From: Actinomycetes bacterium
GTDB lineage: Bacteria; Planctomycetota; Phycisphaerae; JAACET01
Reading direction: 5' to 3'
Assembly (NCBI GenBank): GCA_030614915.1
Contig: JAUXAG010000007.1
Coordinates: forward strand, 62,001-126,000
DNA: 64,000 nt
Every line of letters begins with the position of its first letter. Position 1 is the stretch's first letter. The notes under the pieces are model-generated. The model saw nothing but the letters and a program-made list of their open reading frames with translations. It made no database searches and had not been told where the DNA came from. A program made the position numbers and the translations under genes. Positions 8,261 to 15,715 of this stretch are shown piece after piece.

Positions 8261-8350
8261 TTTGTTTCCGCGTTTGTTTCCAATTTGTTTCCGCATACTT
8301 TTCAAGCAGCATAGTTCCAATATGTTGAGTAGGAAACAAAATGGAAACAG
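8261..8350. repeat. Iteron-like repeat cluster (TTTGTTTCC)
   Basis: Three direct copies of TTTGTTTCC begin at 8261, 8273 and 8284, a spacing of about one helical turn. One exact inverted copy lies at 8332-8340 and a degenerate one at 8343-8350. The cluster lies in the noncoding gap before the long operon. Such an arrangement suits a replication, transfer or excision protein binding site, or an operator; the sequence does not say which. Confidence 0.6.
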
Positions 8351-8473
8351 AATGCCTCTAACTCCTGCTATGTCAAGATGTTACGTATCCCCGCCCTATA
8401 ACGTAAAGGAGCAAACTCGAATTCTTCTTGGAAGGAATATTTATAAAGTGAAATTCTTGTATCAAGTAGCGAA

Positions 8474-8737
8474 ATGAAAACTGAGGCCAAAAATCTGGTG
8501 CACGGCCCAAATGCACAGGCAGAAGAAATGCCAATGCAGGCAAGCCAGATCTTCGGGTTGAGGGAGGTTATGAGCCTTCCTGCAGCTGCAAGGGAATATT
8601 TTGCTCAATTCCTCAGAAGCCTTGCTGGCACTGGAGATTTTTGTTTTTCCATTTTTTTTCTTCCAATATTCGCCGGGGAAAACAATGGAAATCAATTCGT
8701 AACTTCCTACAGGACAAAAGGCTGTGCGGAAAAATAG
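8474..8737 (+). CDS. Doubtful hypothetical protein, 87 aa
   Basis: This is an open frame with an ATG start but no ribosome-binding site. Residues 1-45 look soluble and the middle contains a Phe-rich hydrophobic stretch (about 55-67). An overlapping minus-strand frame (8462-8953) is of similar quality, so coding is uncertain. If real, it would be the first gene of the main operon of the element. Confidence 0.3.
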   Translation: MKTEAKNLVHGPNAQAEEMPMQASQIFGLREVMSLPAAAREYFAQFLRSLAGTGDFCFSIFFLPIFAGENNGNQFVTSYRTKGCAEK

Positions 8738-8773
8738 TTCTACTTCATTGTGGTGGATTAAGGAGCACATGAA

Positions 8774-8950
8774 ATGAGTTGGAAGCGAAAAGGCATGGAA
8801 ATCTTGGTTGACTCGTTGCGGTATTGCGGCCGGGCAGCAATGGCGATCAATCTTATTTTGATCAGTGTTTTCAGTGTGTGGTTCGTGGCCAAGTTTTTGT
8901 GGCACACGGTTGGCTGGCTTAACCGCACCTTGTTTAGTTCCAGTTGGTAA
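8774..8950 (+). CDS. Small single-pass membrane protein, 58 aa
   Basis: The ATG at 8774 has AAGGAG about 9 bases upstream. The 58-residue product has a basic N-terminus (SWKRKG), one hydrophobic segment (about residues 21-42) and several Trp residues, consistent with a small inner-membrane protein. It sits just before the zinc-binding protein of the element operon. No family is recognised. Support comes from the ribosome-binding site, operon position and the membrane segment. Confidence 0.55.
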   Translation: MSWKRKGMEILVDSLRYCGRAAMAINLILISVFSVWFVAKFLWHTVGWLNRTLFSSSW

Positions 8951-8990
8951 CAAGCGAATAGAAGTTCAAATATGAGTGAAAGGAGCTTTG

Positions 8991-9407
8991 ATGAAGCCGC
9001 TTCGTAACAAACAAAAGCTTGTGATTACTGACGGGCGAATTCCTGGCCAGGAAAGAGTCCTGGAATCTCAACTCGAGTCGGATGTGCTTTCTGATGGGGG
9101 ATCAGTAGATTCCATAACCACTAGTACAATAAGGCCTTGCGAATGCGGATGCTTCCAGCCCCCTGCAGGAAGATGCGAGTTGTGTAAATCGCTCAGTTGT
9201 GTTTCCTGTCATGGCCATTGCCAGGGGTGTAATGCCCCAATCTGTCGAGAATGCTCCGTTTTTGTTGGTTTGCCCGGTGGCAAGGCCGCTCGTTATTGCC
9301 AAGGGTGCTATTCCAAAATCAAGCAACAGACGCGAACGGCTGCAATTGTGCAATTTCTGCTGTCTCCGATAGTCAGCTTCAAGGACCAAAGCAATGAGGG
9401 AAAGTGA
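8991..9407 (+). CDS. Multi-Cys zinc-binding protein, 138 aa
   Basis: ATG 8991 has AAAGGAG about 6 bases upstream; a GTG at 8976 lacks this. After a variable N-terminal 45 residues comes a dense Cys/His region (about residues 50-110) with pairs CEC, CELC, CVSC, H-HC, CQGC, C-EC and CQGC. This fits two or more treble-clef/B-box-like zinc sites. The last stretch is hydrophobic. Its stop overlaps the start of the ATPase gene by 14 bases, so the two are translationally coupled. It may dock to, or regulate, that ATPase. No named family was recognised. Confidence 0.65.
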   Translation: MKPLRNKQKLVITDGRIPGQERVLESQLESDVLSDGGSVDSITTSTIRPCECGCFQPPAGRCELCKSLSCVSCHGHCQGCNAPICRECSVFVGLPGGKAARYCQGCYSKIKQQTRTAAIVQFLLSPIVSFKDQSNEGK

Positions 9408-11094
9408 ATTCTCACAACTAACCAATGATGTTCTGTTTGGCCTCAAATCCCGTCTTTTCGAGGACGAGGTCGGTCAGGCGATGCTGCGGCTATATGAGCA
9501 TGGCGTATGCGACGACCGCATTGCCGGGATGATGCACAACCGTGTTCAACGCGAAAAGAGGCGCCAGGCATTTTGCCTGCTGCCTTTTAAAAACCCAATA
9601 TTGCGACAGGGCAAGCTGATGCTGGGTAGGGACATAGCCGGAAAGCCTGTCGTGATTCCAATTCAATACTTAAACGCCCATGTCCTGACTATTGCCAACA
9701 CCGGTAGCGGCAAGACGACCAAGTCCCGCTTTTTGATCCTGCAGATTGCCCCGCGCGTCAAGGGTCTGTGGGCACTGGACCTAAGAAAACGAGAATTTCG
9801 TGTATTGCGTCCCTATCTAAAGCGTCTGGGAATCGATCTTATCGTCGTACCTGGCCGCTCCTTTAAGATTAACCCGCTTGCGGTGCCTCTGGGGGTTGAC
9901 GCTGCCAGCTGGGCGGCTACTGCCGCGTCGATGCTAATTCAAGTTCTCAGCCTAGCTCCACGGGCCAGTAAGCTTGTACAGACCACAATATTTCATCTAT
10001 ACCAGAAGTTCGGCATCCTTGATGGTAAAGATTTGTATCCAACTCTTTTCGATCTGTTCGAGGCAATAAAGCAAAACAAGGCTGCCAACGCCCAATCTCG
10101 TCTTGCGATTTTGGACAGTCTCGATCCGGTGCTTTCTTCGCTTGGCCCGAGGGTTCTGGCATATAGAAGGGGATGGTCCAGCCATGACCTGGCCTCTATG
10201 CATTTGGTATTTGAGTTTGCCGGATTAGCCGAAACCGACACCAACCTGTTACTGACTACCACCACCTTTTCGGAGTTTTCATCACGGATAGCCAGAGGTG
10301 TATCAAATCCCAAGATGGATCTGTGGATATGCTGCGACGAAGCCAACCGCCTTTGTTCGGCTTCGCACGAGGCAACCACCAGGATTTCGGATATGGTCGG
10401 GCTTGTCAGGGGTAGCGGTATCGGGCTGGACTTTTCGCTTCTTTCTACGAACGGTCTGGCATCCGGGGTCCCCAGCAACTGTGCCACAAAGATTATGGGC
10501 CGCTGCGGCAGTGCCGCCGATTATGCCGCTACCGGTCATAGCATGGGCCTAACAGCAGAGCAAATCGAGTGGTCTAAGCTGAATCTCAAACCTGGAACGT
10601 TCGTCGGTCAGCTCGGTGAAGGCGACTGGAGATACCCGTTTGTATTCAGCATCCCGGAAATGAAGTTCCCCGCCCACAATACCAAAAATACGGCTGATTT
10701 GGATTTGGGACAACTCGAATCCTTACCGACGGTATTCGCTGAAGAATTCCGAAACTGGGGCCAGCCGCTGGAAATACCAACTGCCCCAGAGAGTAGTCAG
10801 CAGACAGCCGATGCAACCATATCATCCAAGCCTACTCTGAATGCTGCCGAGTACCGTTTTCTTCGAGCAATAAATGAATCACCAATGCAGCCGTGCAGCA
10901 GCTACGCCAAGCTTGCTCAGATAAGCCAGAAAACTGCCAAGAGCACACGTTCCCGGCTTGTCGGTCAAGACTACCTCCGCGAGCACCTGGTTCAGGCCAA
11001 AGGACGTGGCCGAAATTCCATCCTCTTAGAGATTACGGCAGTAGGCAAAGAAGTGATCGTAAACCACGAATCACAGGGGAGGAATAATGTCTAA
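9394..11094 (+). CDS. HerA/TraG-like DNA-translocase ATPase, 566 aa
   Basis: A P-loop ATPase of the HerA/FtsK/VirD4 class. Walker A is NTGSGKTT (about 102-109), following the strand NAHVLTIA. Walker B is LWICCDEAN (about 310-318), with the acidic DE followed by N. A Thr-rich stretch near 288-292 and SLLSTNG near 352 fill the sensor positions. The C-terminal 100 residues form a winged helix (AEYRFLRAINE, then KTAKSTRSRL and a GRGRNSILLEIT wing). No membrane segments are seen at the N-terminus, unlike typical VirD4 coupling proteins. It may move DNA for element transfer, replication or defence. Neither a relaxase nor T4SS genes are visible nearby. Confidence 0.8.
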   Translation: MRESEFSQLTNDVLFGLKSRLFEDEVGQAMLRLYEHGVCDDRIAGMMHNRVQREKRRQAFCLLPFKNPILRQGKLMLGRDIAGKPVVIPIQYLNAHVLTIANTGSGKTTKSRFLILQIAPRVKGLWALDLRKREFRVLRPYLKRLGIDLIVVPGRSFKINPLAVPLGVDAASWAATAASMLIQVLSLAPRASKLVQTTIFHLYQKFGILDGKDLYPTLFDLFEAIKQNKAANAQSRLAILDSLDPVLSSLGPRVLAYRRGWSSHDLASMHLVFEFAGLAETDTNLLLTTTTFSEFSSRIARGVSNPKMDLWICCDEANRLCSASHEATTRISDMVGLVRGSGIGLDFSLLSTNGLASGVPSNCATKIMGRCGSAADYAATGHSMGLTAEQIEWSKLNLKPGTFVGQLGEGDWRYPFVFSIPEMKFPAHNTKNTADLDLGQLESLPTVFAEEFRNWGQPLEIPTAPESSQQTADATISSKPTLNAAEYRFLRAINESPMQPCSSYAKLAQISQKTAKSTRSRLVGQDYLREHLVQAKGRGRNSILLEITAVGKEVIVNHESQGRNNV

Positions 11095-11515
11095 AGACAA
11101 AACAATGACCGAGTTCATACTTCCTGCAATGAGAGGCAAAGTCCTCCATAAATACATGGCCCAGAAAGTTGCCGAAAGGTTCGTCTCGCTCGGGTTCGAG
11201 GTGTCCGCTGAGTATCCGACTTGTCTTGCGGATGGTGTTAAAGATTACACTGATCTTCTTGTCAGTTGTGGTGTATTCGACCTGGCAATCGAAATTGAAA
11301 CCACACCCCGCAATGTGCTAACCAACGCCATTAAGGCTGATAACCTTGGCTTTCGCTTATGGATCGTAGCGCCAAATAAAAAGATCAGCTCAGTTGTCGC
11401 GAGGAAACTTAGGCAGGCTGCACTTTCTAATAGTAGACGAATACGAGTTCTTACACTCGGGCAGTTTTTGAATCTTACCCTAATTCAAATCATAGCGTGG
11501 TGGAAAGGAGGATAG
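11087..11515 (+). CDS. Possible PD-(D/E)XK-fold protein, 142 aa
   Basis: The ATG at 11087 overlaps the ATPase stop by 8 bases and has GGAGG upstream, so it is coupled to the ATPase. The order of N-terminal helix, then YTDLLV strand (Asp 56), FDLAIEIET strand (Glu 69, Glu 71), a helix with Lys 83 and a RLWIVAP strand resembles the core of restriction-endonuclease-like folds. The Lys of the usual ExK motif is not in place and may have migrated. It could be a nuclease paired with the HerA-like ATPase, as NurA is with HerA, but that is inference. A non-catalytic role is equally possible. Confidence 0.5.
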   Translation: MSKDKTMTEFILPAMRGKVLHKYMAQKVAERFVSLGFEVSAEYPTCLADGVKDYTDLLVSCGVFDLAIEIETTPRNVLTNAIKADNLGFRLWIVAPNKKISSVVARKLRQAALSNSRRIRVLTLGQFLNLTLIQIIAWWKGG

Positions 11516-11734
11516 ATGCAAATCAAATGGAGCAATGTGATTGCCTTGGCGTTGGCAGTATTTGCCTTGGTGGTAGGGCTACGGCACCTGCCGGAGATTA
11601 GCGAGTTTATTTCAGCAGTCTCGCATATTGGCCCGCGTGGTGATCCTGAACAGCGAATATTTGGCCTCATGGCCTTTGGGCTAATGATGATCACTATCGT
11701 GGCAGTAGTACGAATATTGGTCGACCGCAAATAA
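11516..11734 (+). CDS. Small two-pass membrane protein, 72 aa
   Basis: The start directly abuts the previous stop (TAG-ATG), with AAAGGAGG about 5 bases upstream. Two hydrophobic helices (about residues 7-25 and 47-67) flank a short loop of charged and Gly residues. It is the second small membrane protein of the operon. No family is recognised; a structural or anchoring role is possible. Confidence 0.6.
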   Translation: MQIKWSNVIALALAVFALVVGLRHLPEISEFISAVSHIGPRGDPEQRIFGLMAFGLMMITIVAVVRILVDRK

Positions 11735-11759
11735 CCACTTTTGAAAGGAGCAGAAAAAC

Positions 11760-12428
11760 ATGATTGGAACAAGAATCCCAATAGACGACCAGCCACCTTT
11801 GGAACAAAGGCTGACTCAGGTAATTGCACAGATTCTGGCTATACCACAGACGCTGGAGCAAATCCAGCAATCCCAGAGTGAGCAGTGTGAGCAAGTCCCA
11901 CAATTCCAGGAGACTCAATCTCTGCAGGGGCGAAATCTTCAAAAGCTGGAAGGATCGGTCCTGAAACTGACAGAGGCCATTGAGGCTTTATATAGTAGGC
12001 AGGATTGCCTTGAGCAGACGAGCCGTCAGCAGACACTGCTATCAGAGCAACATTACCAACGGCATATCATTGAGCCTTTGGCCCGTCGTATTTTCCCACT
12101 GATCGACATGCTCTCGGAAGCTATCTCTAACAGCAATGATGAGCAAGTTTCAAACGCTCGATCAGACGTTCTTGAGGCACTAACAGCCGAATTACATGAA
12201 CTACTGGCTGGCTATGGCATCGAGCCGATTCGGGCAACAGCAGGTAGCGTATTTGAGGCCAAAATAATGAAGCCTGCTCGATTAGTCCCGACCCATCATC
12301 CGGAGAATGACAAGATGGTTGAGTCCATGCTTCGGCTTGGTTTTAGACGTGATGAACTGATACTCAGGCCGGCCGTAGTTTCCATATATCGTTTCGAAGG
12401 TTCCAAACATCTTTCTAATGTACTCTAA
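11760..12428 (+). CDS. GrpE-like nucleotide exchange factor, 222 aa
   Basis: A ribosome-binding site (AAAGGAG) lies about 10 bases upstream. The first 100 residues are a Gln/Glu-rich coiled coil. The C-terminal part fits GrpE: helices with LIDML and LLAGYGIEPI, then the beta domain with SVFEAKIM (FDP-equivalent), THHPENDKMVESML-LGF and LRPAVVSIYRF, matching the GrpE ending GY-L-RVLRPA-V-V. It lies directly before an Hsp70 gene and would drive ADP release from it. Its coiled coil is longer and less charged than in housekeeping GrpE, which suggests a dedicated partner. There is no DnaJ in the operon. Confidence 0.75.
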   Translation: MIGTRIPIDDQPPLEQRLTQVIAQILAIPQTLEQIQQSQSEQCEQVPQFQETQSLQGRNLQKLEGSVLKLTEAIEALYSRQDCLEQTSRQQTLLSEQHYQRHIIEPLARRIFPLIDMLSEAISNSNDEQVSNARSDVLEALTAELHELLAGYGIEPIRATAGSVFEAKIMKPARLVPTHHPENDKMVESMLRLGFRRDELILRPAVVSIYRFEGSKHLSNVL

Positions 12429-12448
12429 AACGAAAGGAGAAGTGAATT

Positions 12449-13960
12449 ATGAGCGGATTTGCAGCTATTGATTTAGGTGACGGACGTGTGAAGGTGGCGA
12501 TTCCCGATGGTAACGGTAACCCGGTGACTATGCCGTTCTCGGACGGGGGTCTCTATCTGCCGAGTGCAATCTTCTTCAACTCGGACGGCTCGGTGATTTA
12601 CGGCCTGGAGGCTTTGAATCTTGGGCTTGCTGAGCCGGAAAGACTGGTAATCAATTGGAAGCGGAAAATGGGTACAGACCAGGTGCTCTATCGTTCCGAC
12701 GACGGTACCGAGTACAGAGCCTGTGATATTGCCAGGCTGTTGCTAGAGGAAGTAGCCAGGAATTTCGAGTCCCGAACGGGTGAGCTTCTGACCAAGGCCG
12801 CTATATCTGTACCGGCTATCTATATCGACAGCAAGAAGGAGCAGACCAAGCAAGCAGGCGAGGCCCTTGACATCGAAGTGGTCTGCATGCCCCATGAGCC
12901 AACGGCGGCCCTGTTCGGCAACAAGGTCCACGACAGGTGCGACGGGTTGCGACTGGTTATTGATGTGGGCAGCTCGACGACCGATGTTTCTATAGGTGAA
13001 AAGTCCGGCAATAACATCGCCATCAAGAACACCCACGGCGATCCAAATCTTGGCGGACAGGACTTCAGTACCAAGCTAAGGGAAATGGTTCTCGAACGCT
13101 TTGAGCAGAAACACGGCTTCAGGCCTGATGCTAAAAAGCACCCGCTAGCGTATCAAGAGCTATTTCAACGTATCGAGCAAGTCAAGCACTCTTTGAGCAC
13201 CAGGGATCAGGCTTCGGTGGTGGTTAGCTGCGAAGGCAGTGTATTCAACACAGTCATCACCCGCGAGGAATTCGAGCGTATTACAGTTGATGAGCTCAAA
13301 AGTGTCATGGACTGCGTTGATCAGACTCTCAAAGAAGCTGGTGTTTCGGCAGATGATATTCTGGAGATCATTCCTGTTGGCGGGCCCTCTCAGATGCCGA
13401 TGATGGCTGACGCTATCGAACGGCGGTTCGGCAAAAAGCCTACCTGCCACTGTGAGCCGCATTTTGCGGTGGCACTCGGTAACGTGATTGCCGGTCGGCT
13501 GGAGGTCGAACGCAATGGCAGGTCATTTGAAGTCGGTGGAGCTAAATTGCCGCCCCTGAGCCTTAGTGCTCGCGACGTAACATCGCACCCCATTGGTGTA
13601 GCTGTACTTGCCGACGGGAACGAGAGACGCCTCATCAACGCCGTTGTTCTGGACAAGGGAGTTCCCATTCCTTCGGACCAAACTCACCCGTTTACGTTAG
13701 CACAGCCGGGCCAGACCGACGCAAAGATCGAAGTACTTCAGGGTAAGGACGCAGCCCCTTATGGCGAATGTCTGCTACTGGGGCACTTTGAACTTACGGG
13801 AATGACGCCGGTTTTTGACAGACCTCATCGCGTCGATGTTCGTCTGAAGTTTGATCACAACGGGATGCTAAATGCCAGTGCTTATGATCCTGCAAGTGGA
13901 ATAAGTGCAGACTTGGAAATTGACTACACCAAGACCAAAGAATCTCAAAAAGTTACGTAA
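12449..13960 (+). CDS. Lidless Hsp70/DnaK-like chaperone, 503 aa
   Basis: AAAGGAGA lies about 9 bases before the ATG. The nucleotide-binding domain (about 1-345) has an altered phosphate-1 loop (AIDLGDGRVKVAI), a CMPHEPTAALFG connect region, phosphate-2 IDVGSSTTDVSI and adenosine loop IIPVGGPSQMP. The substrate-binding beta domain follows (about 365-495: VVLDKGVPIPS, EVLQGKDA, FDHNGMLNASAYDP). The protein ends there, so the alpha-helical lid present in DnaK is missing; normal DnaK is about 630 residues. A GrpE-like gene precedes it and a VWA gene follows. It is probably a specialised chaperone of the element, not housekeeping. Confidence 0.9.
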   Translation: MSGFAAIDLGDGRVKVAIPDGNGNPVTMPFSDGGLYLPSAIFFNSDGSVIYGLEALNLGLAEPERLVINWKRKMGTDQVLYRSDDGTEYRACDIARLLLEEVARNFESRTGELLTKAAISVPAIYIDSKKEQTKQAGEALDIEVVCMPHEPTAALFGNKVHDRCDGLRLVIDVGSSTTDVSIGEKSGNNIAIKNTHGDPNLGGQDFSTKLREMVLERFEQKHGFRPDAKKHPLAYQELFQRIEQVKHSLSTRDQASVVVSCEGSVFNTVITREEFERITVDELKSVMDCVDQTLKEAGVSADDILEIIPVGGPSQMPMMADAIERRFGKKPTCHCEPHFAVALGNVIAGRLEVERNGRSFEVGGAKLPPLSLSARDVTSHPIGVAVLADGNERRLINAVVLDKGVPIPSDQTHPFTLAQPGQTDAKIEVLQGKDAAPYGECLLLGHFELTGMTPVFDRPHRVDVRLKFDHNGMLNASAYDPASGISADLEIDYTKTKESQKVT

Positions 13961-13988
13961 CCTCTTAAGAACTAAGGAGAAATATAAG

Positions 13989-14714
13989 GTGATTACAAAA
14001 CATAATAATACGACAGTGGCTGTTTGGACTCGCAAGATTGATCTTGTCGAATGGGGCTACCTTGCTTTCGCATCCATTCTGGGAGCTTTGAAAAGTTTTC
14101 TATTTGAAGATACTCCCTCATTCAAAGCCAGGGCTTTACCGCCGGTAAAAGGTGCTCGCGACTGTGTTCTGATTGTTGATGTCTCCGGGTCTATGTTTGA
14201 CGATGATTGGAAACCCACACGTCTTGATGCTGCTATAGATGCAGCCAACACTTTTGCCAGGCGTCTGAGGCGGAAGGCGCCCGACGCTCGTATTGCTGTG
14301 GTTATTTTTTCGTGCAAAGCGAAAGTTGTCTACCGACTAACCGCAGCAAGAAAATTCGGCAAGATAAGCCACAAAATTGATCAGATAGACGTAGGTACAT
14401 ACACAAATATGTATGCTGGCCTGAAGGTAGCTCTAGGTCTACTGAAGAACCGTGCTCGAACCTGCCAGGTTGTATTATTAACGGATGGCCAAAACACCGG
14501 CCGGAATCCTGAGAATCTAGCCGATAGGCTAAAGGAGTTTGCAATTGTTGAATGCATTGGCATCGGCGGTAGTCCTGCCGATGTCGATGAACCGCTTCTT
14601 AGAAGAATCGCCTCAGCCTATCCTAACGGCAAAAAACGCTATCGCTGGATTGGGCAGAAAGAGCAACTAATCAAACACTTCCATACTTTGGCCGGTGCAA
14701 TCAGGAGGGCCTAG
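13989..14714 (+). CDS. VWA-domain protein with intact MIDAS, 241 aa
   Basis: The frame is open from 13905, but GTG 13989 has AAGGAG 9 bases upstream and lies just after the Hsp70 stop, so I take it as the start. After about 60 residues with a hydrophobic stretch (about 20-38) comes a von Willebrand A domain. Its MIDAS motif is DVSGSM (about 64-69), with Thr in GTYTNMYAGL and Asp in VVLLTDGQN, so metal binding should be intact. VWA domains act as metal-dependent adhesion and scaffold modules beside AAA or chaperone partners. The setting after GrpE-like and Hsp70 genes suggests a client or cofactor of the chaperone. Confidence 0.85.
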   Translation: MITKHNNTTVAVWTRKIDLVEWGYLAFASILGALKSFLFEDTPSFKARALPPVKGARDCVLIVDVSGSMFDDDWKPTRLDAAIDAANTFARRLRRKAPDARIAVVIFSCKAKVVYRLTAARKFGKISHKIDQIDVGTYTNMYAGLKVALGLLKNRARTCQVVLLTDGQNTGRNPENLADRLKEFAIVECIGIGGSPADVDEPLLRRIASAYPNGKKRYRWIGQKEQLIKHFHTLAGAIRRA

Positions 14715-14716
14715 CA

Positions 14717-15013
14717 ATGACCTATACGACCAATATTCTTGCAGTGCCGCTGGTTCTTACCATTTGGGCTTTGGATATGTACTTGTTTCTTCTAATGGTC
14801 TACAGCGTCTTGACAAGATTGTCCGGTGAACGTGCCAGCCAACTACGCATATGTCTAAGGCCATTCACCGAGCCCTTGCCGCAGGCTGTCAGACGATGGC
14901 TGGGACAGCACACAACCAAACCTGTAAGGCGATGGGTGCCGTGGGCAGTTGTAATTTGTGGTGGTCTAATTGTTCGACACGTGTTGGTTTTGCTGATTGT
15001 TTCTCTGGGATAA
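14717..15013 (+). CDS. Membrane protein, possibly YggT-like, 98 aa
   Basis: The gene starts 2 bases after the VWA stop, with GGAGG upstream. Two hydrophobic segments (about residues 8-32 and 74-97) flank a basic loop with a proline-rich LRPFTEPLP motif and RRWVPWAVV. The overall shape recalls the YggT family of small membrane proteins, but the match is weak. Part of the element operon; role unknown. Confidence 0.55.
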   Translation: MTYTTNILAVPLVLTIWALDMYLFLLMVYSVLTRLSGERASQLRICLRPFTEPLPQAVRRWLGQHTTKPVRRWVPWAVVICGGLIVRHVLVLLIVSLG

Positions 15014-15034
15014 GCGAATAGCAAAGGATAAATC

Positions 15035-15373
15035 ATGACAGACATATCTAAAATAATGATCATGACACCAATTTTCATCATGCTCTTGGTGATATCATTC
15101 AACGCCCTACGGTCAGCTTTGGGCTTTGGCAGAATGCATTCCTTCATACTTTCTGTGTGCGTATCTATGTTGTCGGTAATTGGCATAGTACGTTATCTGA
15201 ACGATTCGATGGAGATGATCTTGCTGCCATATGCAGCTCTGGCAGTGGCCATTCTTTTGCTACTACTATTTTCGTTTATAGGTAGATCCTTCAAAGGCTC
15301 AAAGGACCGGTTGTCTAACCGTGCTGGCGGAAAGAATATTACCGAAATGAATGATGAGCGTTTGAGAAGATGA
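15035..15373 (+). CDS. Membrane protein, 112 aa
   Basis: Three hydrophobic segments (about residues 7-27, 36-52 and 61-84) are followed by a charged cytoplasmic tail rich in Lys and Arg. A weak AAAGGA site lies upstream. The stop overlaps the start of the excisionase gene as ATGA, so it belongs to the same operon. No family is recognised. Confidence 0.6.
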   Translation: MTDISKIMIMTPIFIMLLVISFNALRSALGFGRMHSFILSVCVSMLSVIGIVRYLNDSMEMILLPYAALAVAILLLLLFSFIGRSFKGSKDRLSNRAGGKNITEMNDERLRR

Positions 15374-15615
15374 GCATGAATACTACTTATAAAGAAACTT
15401 TTGATAATGACAATATGATCAAGCTGCCGCTTCTCTTGAGGCCAAATGAAGCAGCCCAAGTTCTGGCTATATCGCCACGGAAGCTCTGGGAACTGACCAA
15501 CTGTGGCGAAATCCCGTGTTTGCGAATAGGACGAGCTGTAAGGTATTCTGTCGAGGATTTACAGCAATGGATTGAAGGCAAAAGCTGTAAGCATGGGACA
15601 GAAAAAAGGGCTTAA
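15370..15615 (+). CDS. Excisionase-like helix-turn-helix protein, 81 aa
   Basis: After a variable N-terminus the protein has a MerR/HTH_17-type winged helix: RPNEAAQVLAISPRKLWEL, then GEIPCLRIGRAVRYSVEDLQQWI. This is the standard form of excisionase and plasmid helix-turn-helix proteins. It is encoded directly before the integrase gene and overlaps the preceding membrane gene by four bases. It probably directs excision by bending DNA at the attachment site and may repress the integrase promoter that follows it. Confidence 0.85.
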   Translation: MSMNTTYKETFDNDNMIKLPLLLRPNEAAQVLAISPRKLWELTNCGEIPCLRIGRAVRYSVEDLQQWIEGKSCKHGTEKRA

Positions 15616-15620
15616 ATTCC

Positions 15621-15649
15621 TTGACTTTTTTGACTGGAAAGGATAGAAT
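15621..15649 (+). promoter_or_regulatory. Sigma-70 promoter of the integrase gene
   Basis: TTGACT (15621-15626) and TAGAAT (15644-15649) are separated by exactly 17 bases, in the short gap between the excisionase and integrase genes. The integrase can thus be expressed independently of the long operon. Confidence 0.75.
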
Positions 15650-15715
15650 TAGTGCCGTAAATAAAGTACCCTAAGTGCTTTGTACACATGACTTAATGAC
15701 AGCGAAAGGTGAACT

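Noticed and set aside
8262-8477. Open frame over the repeat cluster
   Set aside because: It lies in the iteron-like repeats and has no ribosome-binding site or recognisable content.
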